Source of the DNA: Entophlyctis helioformis
Lineage: Eukaryota; Chytridiomycota; Chytridiomycetes; Chytridiales; Chytriomycetaceae
Length of the DNA stretch: 64,000 nucleotides
Direction of reading: 5' to 3'
Assembly (NCBI GenBank): GCA_025526915.1
Contig: JAHLKH010000097.1
Coordinates: forward strand, 32,936 to 96,935
The notes beneath the pieces were generated by a model. It searched no databases, was not told the DNA's origin, and saw only the letters and a list, made by a program, of their open reading frames with translations. Positions 24,140 to 33,635 of this stretch are shown one piece after another (the first letter of the stretch is position 1; each line of letters opens with the position of its first letter). A program made the position numbers and the translations under genes.

Positions 24140-24245
24140 AATCCGATGCAGATGCAGATGCAGATGCAGATGTACATGCAGGAATGGATCGTAACGGACT
24201 GTTGGTCACTAGTGCCAGTAATGCCAGTAATGCTAGTAATGCAAG
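24140..24245 (+). repeat. Two short tandem repeats: (GATGCA)n and a 9-bp AATGCCAGT-type unit
   Basis: Five or so GATGCA units at about 24145-24172, then three to four copies of a GCCAGTAAT-like nonamer at about 24210-24241. They lie in the short spacer between the convergent UBE2G1 and PCC1-like genes. Confidence 0.8.
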
Positions 24246-24297
24246 GGGGTTTCCAAGCTCCTGCCGCCTTCCATGTTCGCAACGAACCTCGTCCGCA

Positions 24298-24597
24298 TCA
24301 GATGCTCTCTCCAAACTCGGCCAGTGTCCGTGCAGCCAGATTCGCAAACTCCAGAAAGGAGGACACGCTTGTCCGCAGCATCCGAACAGAGACGGCGTGG
24401 AAGGTGCTGTGTGCGTCGCCGGGCATGAGCGCTCAATGACGAGGACACGGGCCATCCAGCAGGCTTACACAACAAGCGTGTCGCCGTCGACAGTCAGCGC
24501 TTTGGACACTTGCGACGGCCGCAGCTCCTTGTCAACTGCCAGCGCCTGCTGCGCATATGTGGCAAACTGCACATCTCCAAACGGGATGCGGATGGTC
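24298..24597 (-). CDS. PCC1-like KEOPS/EKC subunit (5' exon not located)
   Basis: After an acceptor CTTTAG (24603-24598) a reverse-strand exon reads IRIPFGDVQFATYAQQALAV, DKELRPSQVSKALTVDGDTL. A second exon ends with VSVRMLRTSVSSFLEFANLA and ARTLAEFGESI, stop at 24300-24298. The strand order, the 'LxVDxEL' phrase and the final amphipathic helix pair match Pcc1/LAGE3, the ~90-residue dimerisation subunit of the KEOPS complex, which makes the N6-threonylcarbamoyl-adenosine of tRNAs and affects telomeres. The intron between the two parts begins near GTAAGC at about 24468 but the acceptor is unclear and the spacing is unusually short, so one indel may be involved. The initiator exon was not located; an ATG frame further right (MFKLRRRIL, about 24918) is one candidate. 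Confidence 0.65.
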
Positions 24598-25060
24598 CTA
24601 AAGCACAGCCAGCACCGTCAGTCCCACGCCAGACTGGCCACTGCCCTCCTGGCCAACACTTGCAGCTCATGTGCCATTTGCCGGCTTGCGGCCAGCGTGC
24701 CACACCATGGCACAAGAGTCAGTCAGCAGCCTGCATGCACCACCAGTGAACGGCGTGCATCCGCGAGCATGCCACTTACACGATTGATGGAGAGGATGCC
24801 GATCCAACAAAACGATGCTGGACACGGTTGGATGACAGGCAGATCGCGTGGTATGGCACATGGCTTGGTGGCAGCATGCGGTGCCGTGGTGTCTGTAAGA
24901 TGCGTCTGCGCAGCTTGAACATGGCCGCCTGGCGAGTGTGCCGTTCACCTCCAGATGAGCGACGTCCAGTCACGTGCCATGTCACGTGATCTACTACCAA
25001 CTTTTTTCTTCAGACTCAGCAATTTTCCCGCCGACTTGAACAACATCGGAAATTGAGAAA

Positions 25061-26514
25061 ATGGATGCGACGCAGGTCATCGAGGTCAGCTCTTGTCGTC
25101 GGGTGTCTGCCAGTGTTGCGGAGTGGGGGCTCCGACTGTTCTGACAAGCGGCTGCTGGCCATGGCTCCTCAAACAGCTGTTTGGTTTCCTGTCCGACCCT
25201 CGGCTCGATGTAAGTGGAAGCCTGCTGGCCGTTGGCAGGCAGTGAATTGGCCGACTGACGGTGCACACCACAGGTCAGAAACGCCGCATCAGAGTACGTT
25301 GCCGGTCTGACCAGCTCGCCCGACGCAGTGCAGTTCTTCAGCCACAACAACTACAAGCCGGTTCATGACCTCATGGCCCTGATCAAGGACAATGTGGTGC
25401 GCACGACAGCCGACCGTCAGTGCTGTCCATGTGTGCATTCGCAGTACGACTGACTCGAATGCCATGCACAGCTGGTGGCCCACAATGCCATCAGTGCCCT
25501 GATCAACCTGACCTCGGACCTTGCCATCGTCAACACCATGGCCGACGACGCCTTTCTATCAGAGCTTGTTCTGCAGATCATTGTGAGTGTGTGGATCGCT
25601 CTTGTGATGCACTCTTTGTTGTGCTCATTCAGCCATCAGCTTCCAAAAAACGTCAACGCAGATCTGTGCTGCATGCTGCTCAACAACCTGTCCAAGCACG
25701 AGTCGGTGGCCAACAAACTGCTCCCGCCAGACTCGGTCCAATCGATGGATGCCGATCTTGCTGCTCCAGACTCGGACCAGCAGACCCGGGCCAAGAAGCC
25801 GACACACCGCATCGACAACCTGCTCGAGATCTTTGTTCGCGGCGAGACGTCAAAGTACAACCCGCGGCCGCTTTCCACTTCCTGTCGGGCGTCTTTGCGA
25901 ACCTGTCGGTCACTCCGCAGGGCTGCGAGTTCTTTCTTTCGCGCACCTCGGTCGATGGCACGCTGCGACTCTCCAAGCTTGTTGTGTTTACGGAGCACAC
26001 CGACGTGATCCGTCGCGGCGGCGCCATTTCAACCATCAAGAACTGCTGCTTTGGCGCCAGCATGGCTAAGCGGGGCGAAGCCGTTCTGCTCGGCGCAGAG
26101 CTCAACCTGCTCGTCTACATTCTTCTGCCGCTCTCTGGCCCAGAAGACTACGATGAGGACGATATGGATGGCATGCCTGACGAGCTGCAGTTCCTGGAGC
26201 CGTCAAAGCGCCGAGAGCAAGATCCCAAGATCCGCCTGATGCTGGTCGAGATCCTTGTCCTGCTCACTTCGACGCGTGCGGCCCGCGAGTACATGCGTGC
26301 CATCAAGGTGTACCCCATTGTCAAAAAGTTGCATCTGCAAGAGCACGACATGGACGTGCAGGAAATGATTGAGCGACTGGTGAACATGCTCATGCGCGAC
26401 GAGGACCCGTCAGGCGAGCGCAATGCCATCGATGCCACTCCTGTTGATAATGCTGCCAAGCGCATCAAGGCAGATGAAGAGACGGACGACGGCCAAATAG
26501 CCTCGCTCATCTGA
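25061..26514 (+). CDS. HGH1: HGH1 (FAM203), eEF2-folding cofactor
   Basis: Exons 25061-25084, 25177-25209, 25274-25396, 25472-25582 and about 25640-26514. Recognisable blocks are GFLSDPRLD, NAASEYVAGLTSSPDAVQFF, NAISALINLTSD, DLCCMLLNNLSKHESVA, FLSGVFANLSVTPQGCEFF, GAISTIKNCCFG, LNLLVYILLPLSGPE, DPKIRLMLVEILVLLTSTRA and a C-terminal VYPIVKKLHLQEHD. This ARM/HEAT-like order is that of Hgh1, which brings the TRiC chaperonin to newly made eEF2. The exons are small near the start (24 and 33 nt). One frame change is required at about 25858 (FVRGETSKYNP to AAAFHFLSG), next to a CCCGCGG run, consistent with one missing base. Confidence 0.88.
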
Positions 26515-26664
26515 TTCTGGCGTTCCAATACATGATCAACTTTGCATCCAAGACTCTACTTCATTTCGGGCCAGACAACGAGTCCAATGCTGCAGCAATG
26601 CTGTGTTGTTGGCGCATGTGTTGGTCCTGATCTGGCTCGCATTGATATGGTCACGGCAACAGCG

Positions 26665-27723
26665 TCACCACCACCAGATGCGGATATAGAGGACCAGGCT
26701 CACGATACTGACGACCACCAACGGAGGCCCGTATTTTTGGTATAGCGCCTGCAGATTCAGTTGTCGGGTGTCCTTCAGGTACTTTTTCGACTCATCGCGA
26801 AGTGACTGGGAAACAGTGGACATGCCTGCCCGGACAAGCAAAAGTGTAAGCACGACTCGCAATGTCTGCATACAGTGCATGGATGGCTTACGATCGAGCT
26901 GCTCTCCGCGTCCAAGAACGTCCTGGATGTTCTTGGTCATGATTCTGGTGACGTCGCCCAGATCCTCATTGAGCCTTTGCAGGTTGCGCTGGGTGCGCGC
27001 GTCCTTGAACTGCTTCTTGCTCTTCTGAATGAAACTGTCTGTTGCGCATGCATCAGCAGCCAAGGCGAGACAAGCGTCAGTTTTCAGAATGGCGGGCATA
27101 TAGGCGGGCATGACACGTGCATACCAAACTTTACAAAGGCATATGGCCGAGCAACAGTGCCGACTTCGTTGCCATACAATGACTGGAATTCCTTCTGCAG
27201 CTCCTCCAGATAGGCAAAGGCGAGCTTCTTTGGATACGAGCGATCGCACAGGCACAGGTAGCAGACACCAAACTCGATCATGTAGCTGAATGCCGGAGCG
27301 GCGTGGCGAGGGACATGAGTGGACGAAGGCCATGAACAGCCACGTTTGAACACGTCATGCAGGTTTGTGCCGCATGGAGAGAGACAGCCGTTGGACAAGC
27401 GGTTGAAGCCAGGTCAGTTGCCAGCACCAGTACTGAGCCAGGCCTGCGTCTGGCATGCTGCTGCAGAGAGGCTCAAGGGCATGGATGCGAGGCGCCAAGG
27501 CGGCCAACGCAAGGGCAGGCACAGACAAGCGGCGCTTGACTCACTGGAAGACGTAGGGCGGCGAGTCGAGTGAGCAGCGCTGCTCTGCGTTTTGCGAGAG
27601 CGACTTGAAGAGCTGCTTTGCCTGGGCCTTGTAGTCGGTGAGGTTGTCCGCCTCTTCGTCGTCCATGGACGCTGCCAGAGGGAGGCCGTCAGCCACCCTT
27701 GCAATAAGCGTGCTTTTGACCAT
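26665..27723 (-). CDS. SEC22: SEC22 vesicle SNARE (R-SNARE with longin domain)
   Basis: Four exons, 27723-27545, 27285-27125, 27038-26892 and 26825-26665, in phase, give 215 residues (yeast Sec22 is 214). The longin domain starts MVKSTLIARVADGLPLAASM and continues QAKQLFKSL, CYLCLCDRSYPKKLAFAYLE and VARPYAFVKF. The SNARE helix includes RNLQRLNEDLGDVTRIMTKN with IQDVLGRGEQLDR; the zero-layer Arg fits this stretch. A C-terminal anchor LVVVSIVSLVLYIRIWWW ends the protein. Sec22 acts in ER-Golgi fusion in both directions. It is divergent from the RING gene, whose longest frame starts only 6 bp away. Confidence 0.96.
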
Positions 27724-27728
27724 GCGAG

Positions 27729-29782
27729 TTGATGTTTCGAGGTAAGATCGTTGACGACGACCGTAGTTCTGGTGGTGACGGCCGCAGGCTCGGCAGTCTC
27801 TTCTCCGACGACAGCAGCACCGATATGTTTGGGACGCTGTCTGCTCGTCTGCCTGGTCCCGCAGGCACTGGCGTTGGCGCAGACACTGGCGTCGGCGCAG
27901 GCTTTCCAGCATCTGGCTTCTTTGGTCTGGACGACATGGACGTGTCTCGCAAGTCTGCCAGCGAGGTGAACATGGACATGGACATCGGCAGCATCCACAG
28001 CATGCCGTACACCCTTGGCAGTCTGCACGGCTCCGTCTTCTCGGCGGATGATGATGGCCTTTTGTCGCTGTCAAGCTCAAACGCCGTTCCAGCCAACGAC
28101 GATCCTCTGGACGTTCTTGCTGGAGGTCTTGTTGGGAGTCTCGATCGGTCGCCCAGAATGCTGCCTCGTCTCGCTCTCGAGCCTCAACCACCAACGACGT
28201 TTCCGTCGCTCTTGCCGCCTGATATGCCGGCTATGGTGGCTTCGGCGTCAAGCGCAAGTTTGCAAGGTCTCGATCTAGCCCGCGTTGCTGCTGCTCCTGC
28301 GGCGGATGCAGCAGCTGTCTTTGGGTTCGGCTCCTTCTGCAGCGTGTTTGTGTCTGATGCAGAACTTGTGAGCGCGTCCACAGCCGCCATCCGAGCGACC
28401 GCACTGTGCACTCATCCGACTTGCATCACCCATGGCAGGAAAGGGCGCAGGAGAAACTGGCTGAAGACGAGCTCAAGGCACCTGACGAAGTGCTGCACGA
28501 ATTACGCGCGAGCCTGCTAGAGTATGCTGTCGAGCAAAGCCCTGCCGACGGTGGCCAGCCAACCATTGCAGGCAGCAGTAGTGGGACGCAGAGGCTGTTC
28601 AAAGAAACAACCATTTGCTCCAACTTTGTATGTTGTCCATCTCGGCTGCACAGCTGATGGCCAATGTCAAGTAACACGAGCAATAATTCGTGTCTGTTCA
28701 GGTTCAGCTTGGCCACGGCACAGCAAGCATCACAGAGTCGCACATGGTCTGGACTGGCCACCTTCACACAGATCTGCACATGGCAGACCGACTGGAATCA
28801 AGTCATCAAGAGGATTCTCAAACTTGCCTTGCGTTTCCACTGGACCTGATTGGCCAAGTGCGAACCAAAACGGTCGATGATGGCTGCCATATTGTCAACA
28901 TCACCGTGTCTGATGCGACGTTTGTGCAGCTGGTCGGCGTCGGTATGTTTGTCGCTGGTGAATTGGTTTGCGCATTGCTGCCTTGGTGTTTCGGCTCACA
29001 CTGCTCGTGCGACCTTGAATGCACATGGAGCAGACAAAGACACGTGCGATGAACTGGCCAAATGCATCAACGCGGCACGTCAAGCCCATCTCGCACCAAG
29101 AGACCTTGTTGCAAGCGGTGATGCCGATTCTCGCACACAGACATTGGCGGATGGCACTTCCACGAATGGCAATGTCTCGAGATTAAACTCGGCTCGGTCG
29201 GCTGCATTGGCTGAAATCACGGAAAATCACAGGCAAGATGGCATGGTTGTTGATCCTTATGGCTCATTTGCTGACTACCACTGCTTCTGATGCAAATGTG
29301 AAAACAACATCCAAAAACCAGAAAGTGTATCGAAGCCGCCGCCCGACGCCGAGATACCGCCATTCGCGAGGCTGAGCAAGCATATGCCACCGAATGCGCC
29401 AGACTGGAGGCCGAGATGGACGTGCAGATCAAAAGTGTTCATGACCAGTTTTCGTGTGGCGAGCAACACCAACAGCAGCAGGGTATCTTGTCAGTTCAAG
29501 AGTTTTCGGAAAACACGCAATCAGCCATCGAGATCTGCGGCCTGTGTTGCGATGCCGATGCCACAGAATGTAGGATGGTCCAGGTTTATTCTTGTACTAT
29601 TATCCCTTCTAACCAGTCGGTCGACAGTGTTTAAGCCGTGCGGTCACGCAGTGTGCACAACCTGTCTGGATCGCTTGCGATCTGCTTCAACAGCAAGTGC
29701 GGCCCTCAAATGCCCGTGGGATCGCATTGCAATCTCTGCTATATCAAGCCGTTGTCTGGAACAGCAAGCGCTGGACTCGTGA
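27729..29782 (+). CDS. RING-finger protein with coiled coil, likely E3 ubiquitin ligase
   Basis: The plus strand is open from 27729 for 263 codons, rich in Asp/Ser/Gly, and continues after introns through EKLAEDELKAPDEVLHELRA (about 28450), a segment VQLGHGTASITESHMVWTGH (about 28702), a coiled coil (about 29335-29450, ARRRDTAIREAEQAYATECA) and a RING. The RING has ICGLC at about 29534, then after an intron (GTAGGA to GACAG) FKPCGHAVCTTCLDRL and KCPWDR, stop at 29782. The last zinc pair is C-x2-D (CPWDR), a known C3HC3D variant. Function as E3 is inferred. The start is uncertain, because an ATG at 27729 would leave almost no promoter beside SEC22; ATG 27825 is an alternative. Internal exon limits between 28380 and 29330 are approximate. 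Confidence 0.6.
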
Positions 29783-29830
29783 CTCCTGGCAGTGTTTGCC
29801 GTCCAAGTTCCAATAAAACATGATTGTCAT

Positions 29831-32140
29831 TTAATCGCCTGTGCGCACCAGGACCACCACGTTTTCGATACTCGATGTCTGCGGAAACATGTCAAACGGC
29901 AGAATGGATGCAATGCGGTATTGTGGTCCCTTTGGAGGCTGCTGTGTTTGCTTTGTAGCGTCATGATCTGCAGCGTTGCTTGGGCTTGATGTCTTGATCT
30001 CCACCAGGCCGTTGGCGTCGATATCAAACATCTGTCCGCTCAAGAACAAAGGCTTCTGCCGCACTTCCGATGTGTGTATGCCGGTTGTTGCAGCCGGTTG
30101 CTGCGCGCGCAGTTTGGAGCTGCTGACTGATGAGCCGACGATGGAGATGGGTGCTGCCGCTGCTGCTGCTGTTGCTGCTGTTGCTGCTGCTGTCTTGGTA
30201 TCAGTGTCCGATCTAGAACTGAGAAGCGATGCTGTTGCCTTCACAATGGCCTCGGCTTTTTGCTGCTTCTTCCTGCTCTTGGCGTCCATCTTGGTTGCAG
30301 GAGGGACAGGGTATCCGAGCAAATGAGAAACGTCCCGCACCTGCGAGTCGACGTTGCAGCTGATGTAAATCATCATCTTTGGCCCAAACTGCCTGAGCGC
30401 ATTGCATGCGTTGGCATGCATTCCCGCCCGAGGTGGGTTCAGAAGGACAACCGTGCGCTCCGGTTTGAGTGGCTGGATGACGTTTTTCAGCAGATCCTCG
30501 ACTGATCCTGACACGAAGGACGCGTTGAAGATCTTGTTGTCTGCCATGTTTTTGTTGGCCCAGAGGACAGACTGCCGAACGTTCTCAATGCCAATGACGC
30601 GCTGAAAGAGGGACGCTAAGATGAGCGTGAAGAAGCCAGCGCCCGCATAGGCGTCAACGAGCGTGTACTCTGTTTGCGACTTGGGGCCAGCAACCTTGTT
30701 GATCGCATCGCGAATGTGCTGTGTGAGGAGCGGCAAGACGGACATGTTGGCCTGGAAGAAGCCAATGGACGGGAACCGGAACGCGATGTTGTCCACAATG
30801 TTGAGCACAATGTCCTGAAAGCCGCTTGTCGCGCCTTGATCCCACAATGAAGTCAACTGCGGGACGGGCGGCGAAATCCCTGATGCTGCGGCGATCTCCA
30901 GAGTGTGCTGATCGACCGAGTCTGAAGTATCCCTCTGCGCTCCTTTGCGGGCAGAGATGAAGGACCGCATGAAATCAGAAAAGACGAGGCCGTTTGGTGG
31001 GAGCTGCGTGTGCCTGATGATAACGTGGCCTTGCGGTTTCTGGGCAGACTGGTACCTTCGCAGCTTCTTGATCGAGTCGCGTGCATATCGGTACTCTGCA
31101 TTGACAGTGTCCATGGCGACAGCGCATTGCTCGACATCAAGAACGGACATGCGTCGGCCGCGCTGCGTGAATCCAACGGCGTCTGCATTGCTGGCTCCGT
31201 GCTCTTTGCTTGAAAAGTGTGGTGCAAGCTTGCTACGGTATCCAAACTCTTTGGGTGATGCGACAATGCGTCCTAGCACGGTGTCGAGCGAATGTCCAGG
31301 TGTGAATGCAGAAGCGCTGCTGGTGCTTGTGCCGGTGCTGGCGCTGGCGTGAGATGGCAGCTGGAGAAGACGCTCTTCAAACACCTTCCGAACGTAGTCC
31401 TGCTTGATGCTCAGCTGGCGTTCGTACGGCAGGTGCTGCAGATGGCAACCTCCGCACTTTTCAAAGTACTGGCAAGGTGCCTGGATGCGATCACGGCTTG
31501 GCTTGACGACCTGGACGAGATCGCCCAACGAGACGCCGTCGCCGTGCGAGTACACCTTTGCAGTCACCTCTTCGCCCAGAACGACAGTCGGCACCATGAC
31601 GAGCCAGTTGTTGCGACCGACTGCAAGACCGACAGTGTGGGCCAAGTTGACATGGACGACTCGCATTGGCTCGGTGACTTGCTGGATGTCGTACGGTGGG
31701 TGCAGCTCAGGGTCGGACAGCGACTGTCCGAGGAGACCGCCCGACCGCAGCCGCTCCAGTTCAAGAAGAGGAATGCGTGCGTCTGGCAGCAGTCGTGGAA
31801 GCTCCTCGAGCATCTTGCTTCGGCCGAATGCCTCATCAAACGGATCGTATCCGAGGAACGCCGCCTGCCCGTTGGCCGTCAGCGCATGCCGTTTGGGCAG
31901 TCGGCTGCTCGCTGCGCCAGACATGCGCAGACGATGCACAACAGGAATGCATCTGTGGGCGGGCAACGCTGGCAGCACTCTGTGGACAGCTGCGAGAGCA
32001 ATGCTCAACGGCAAGAGTCGGTTGTTGGCAATACGCCAGATCATCTCAGTCGGGGAAACGTTTGTTGTTCTCGGCGGTCTCAAGGATCTCAACACAGCCT
32101 GGCGTTGGGACGACGGCCAGCTGGCAAGGCACGCCAACAT
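29831..32140 (-). CDS. TRM2: TRM2-like tRNA (uracil-5-)-methyltransferase
   Basis: An uninterrupted 769-codon reverse-strand frame, the longest intact coding exon in the window. Motifs: QYFEKCGGCHLQHLPYERQL (TrmA/RumA-type cysteine cluster), YTLVDAYAGAGFFTLILASL (SAM-binding motif I), VVLLNPPRAGMHANACNALR (motif IV), YISCNVDSQVRDV (the catalytic Cys in SCN) and the C-terminal ILPFDMFPQTSSIENVVVL signature. Trm2 makes m5U54 (ribothymidine) in the T loop of tRNAs, using SAM. An insertion of about 80 Ala/Ser/Lys-rich residues sits between the SCN motif and the C-terminal signature. The first 70 residues are basic and could be a mitochondrial presequence; an internal Met (LRMSGAASS) could give a cytosolic form. 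Confidence 0.93.
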   Translation of the reverse strand: MLACLASWPSSQRQAVLRSLRPPRTTNVSPTEMIWRIANNRLLPLSIALAAVHRVLPALPAHRCIPVVHRLRMSGAASSRLPKRHALTANGQAAFLGYDPFDEAFGRSKMLEELPRLLPDARIPLLELERLRSGGLLGQSLSDPELHPPYDIQQVTEPMRVVHVNLAHTVGLAVGRNNWLVMVPTVVLGEEVTAKVYSHGDGVSLGDLVQVVKPSRDRIQAPCQYFEKCGGCHLQHLPYERQLSIKQDYVRKVFEERLLQLPSHASASTGTSTSSASAFTPGHSLDTVLGRIVASPKEFGYRSKLAPHFSSKEHGASNADAVGFTQRGRRMSVLDVEQCAVAMDTVNAEYRYARDSIKKLRRYQSAQKPQGHVIIRHTQLPPNGLVFSDFMRSFISARKGAQRDTSDSVDQHTLEIAAASGISPPVPQLTSLWDQGATSGFQDIVLNIVDNIAFRFPSIGFFQANMSVLPLLTQHIRDAINKVAGPKSQTEYTLVDAYAGAGFFTLILASLFQRVIGIENVRQSVLWANKNMADNKIFNASFVSGSVEDLLKNVIQPLKPERTVVLLNPPRAGMHANACNALRQFGPKMMIYISCNVDSQVRDVSHLLGYPVPPATKMDAKSRKKQQKAEAIVKATASLLSSRSDTDTKTAAATAATAAAAAAPISIVGSSVSSSKLRAQQPAATTGIHTSEVRQKPLFLSGQMFDIDANGLVEIKTSSPSNAADHDATKQTQQPPKGPQYRIASILPFDMFPQTSSIENVVVLVRTGD

Positions 32141-32640
32141 GGCAGATGCAACGGGCCTCTCTGTCTCATGCAGTCGCCTGCTCTCACTATTGTCTGACTC
32201 TGAATGTGCTCAGAAAACTTGCCAGACACTGCCATTGACCATGAGGACAGAGGGTCGACAGGCTGGCACCCGATTTTCTGTGCCGCGGAACCGGACCCCA
32301 AGGGGAACAGAACTCTGTGGATCTTATCGCTCATGACGACAAGCGTGGTTCACTGAAGACCTTTACGCCTGCAAAACAGACAGTCTCTACCAGCTTGTGC
32401 TTTTAATAGAGCGATGACTTCCTAGGGAAAGCGGAGACGCTGCTGCTCTGACCTTTATGCGTTTCGCCAGCCAATCAGAGTCGATCTATCACGTGACATG
32501 TTACTGCGCTGACGTTTGAATGATCGTGCAAGGCGAGCCTTGACATGGGACCGTGCAAGAGCTCCGGACCTTCTAGATCGGTCGTGCCGACAGCACCAAT
32601 GGACAGAGGAAGTCGAGCCATCGGAACTTGCTGGCAGCCA
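32141..32640. other. Intergenic region between TRM2 and the duplicated island
   Basis: About 500 bp with no supported gene. It should contain the TRM2 promoter. The left border of the duplicated block begins at about 32641. Confidence 0.5.
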
Positions 32641-33552
32641 TCCCACGGGTACCCTTACCCTACAGCGCGCCGTTTGTGTGCCCAGAGCTCAGACCGGATC
32701 ACCCAAATAGACGCTTGCAGCAAGTCCGCTGAACCCGCCAGCTTCGAGTTTCCGCATCTGCTCCGCATTGAATGCTTCGCCCCACGTCCCGCCAAGGACC
32801 AGCCCCCACATCAAGTTTACCACGTCAGAAACAATATGTACAAGATCGCCGCGTATCTGTGGATGTCCCACATTCTCGTGCGTTGCAATGGCGCGCGCTG
32901 CTGCGAACCGTGCGTCCAAGCCACGCTGCCCGTGCGCTGTGCGGATAGCCACGATCCGCTCCTCTGTGCACTCGAACGCAAAGTGCGCAATCTCCAGCGT
33001 GCTTCCCAGATCCTCGTCGAACATGATGCAGCATGAACCGTCGCCAAACGGGTGGGCTGGGTCGAGCAGGTTGGCGTTGATGGCGCGGCGAGCCGTGTAG
33101 ATGCCGCCCACACGTGCAAGCATCAGGAACCGAGTGCCTTCCGAGCGTCGCGGGTCAAAGACCGAGTCTCGTATGATATTGGCTGTCTTGTGCATCTGGA
33201 ACGCAGTGTTGATGGAGGCCGTGTCGCACTTGCTGGCAGACTTGAGCGTGACAGCCAAGCCGTGTGCCTTGAGGCGGGGCTTGCTGTCCGGGTCGCCGTC
33301 GGGCAGGTCGGGCGTGGCCATGTACCGGTTGTAGAGTTGGATCGAGCGGCGTGTCCAGTACCAGTGGCGATACTATTTATGGAGATGTCGGGCGATATCA
33401 CAGGTTGCATGTGGCACACGACGACCAGTTGCATTTGTTCAGGCACAAAAGGCTTTGAAAATCCATTGCTGCTTGTGCAAAGTGATGTTTAATGATAAAA
33501 CTCCTTGCTGTTATTCCGTCTTCTTGCTTCGCTTCGACTTGCAATCGCCCTG
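32641..33552. repeat. Left copy of near-identical block 1 (pair at 36958-37870)
   Basis: The block starts at TCCCAC(G/A)GGTACCC and is collinear with 36958 onward at a constant offset of 4317 bp over most of its length. It differs by scattered substitutions only, until similarity stops abruptly after CGCTTCGACTTGC(A/G)ATCGCCCT. It contains the 210-codon companion ORF and its 5' flank. Confidence 0.93.
32689..33321 (-). CDS. Unrecognised 210-codon companion ORF, copy A
   Basis: An open reverse-strand frame starting MATPDLPDGDPDSKPRLKAH and ending in GDPV. I do not recognise the family. Noticeable parts are LKSASKCDTASINTAFQMHK, RVGGIYTARRAINANLLDPA, FGDGSCCIMFDEDLGSTLEI, CTEERIVAIRTAHGQRGLDA, and AAARAIATHENVGHPQIRGD followed by VNLMWGLVLGG, which looks faintly like one armadillo helix set. 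There is no signal peptide or TM. Upstream the frame stays open back to a TAG 14 codons above the ATG with an AAATAG acceptor-like end, so a 5' exon is possible. It lies about 315 bp downstream of NTPase-nuclease copy A on the same strand. Copy B (37006-37638) differs at a handful of residues and over the last ten. Confidence 0.5.
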   Translation of the reverse strand: MATPDLPDGDPDSKPRLKAHGLAVTLKSASKCDTASINTAFQMHKTANIIRDSVFDPRRSEGTRFLMLARVGGIYTARRAINANLLDPAHPFGDGSCCIMFDEDLGSTLEIAHFAFECTEERIVAIRTAHGQRGLDARFAAARAIATHENVGHPQIRGDLVHIVSDVVNLMWGLVLGGTWGEAFNAEQMRKLEAGGFSGLAASVYLGDPV

Positions 33553-33635
33553 TTAAGTGAGTAGGTCGTTCAGCAAAGACTCCCTTGACTAAAATTTAGA
33601 AACAGTTATGTAAGATTACATGCTATCATCAGCGG

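Noticed and set aside
24494..24948. Cys-rich reverse-strand ORFs as a small secreted cysteine-rich protein
   Set aside because: They are out-of-frame readings and 5' flank of the PCC1-like gene; no signal peptide.
32545..33036. Plus-strand ORF opposite the 210-codon companion
   Set aside because: It overlaps the repeat border and is poorly shared between copies at its start; the reverse-strand frame has identical length and limits in both units.
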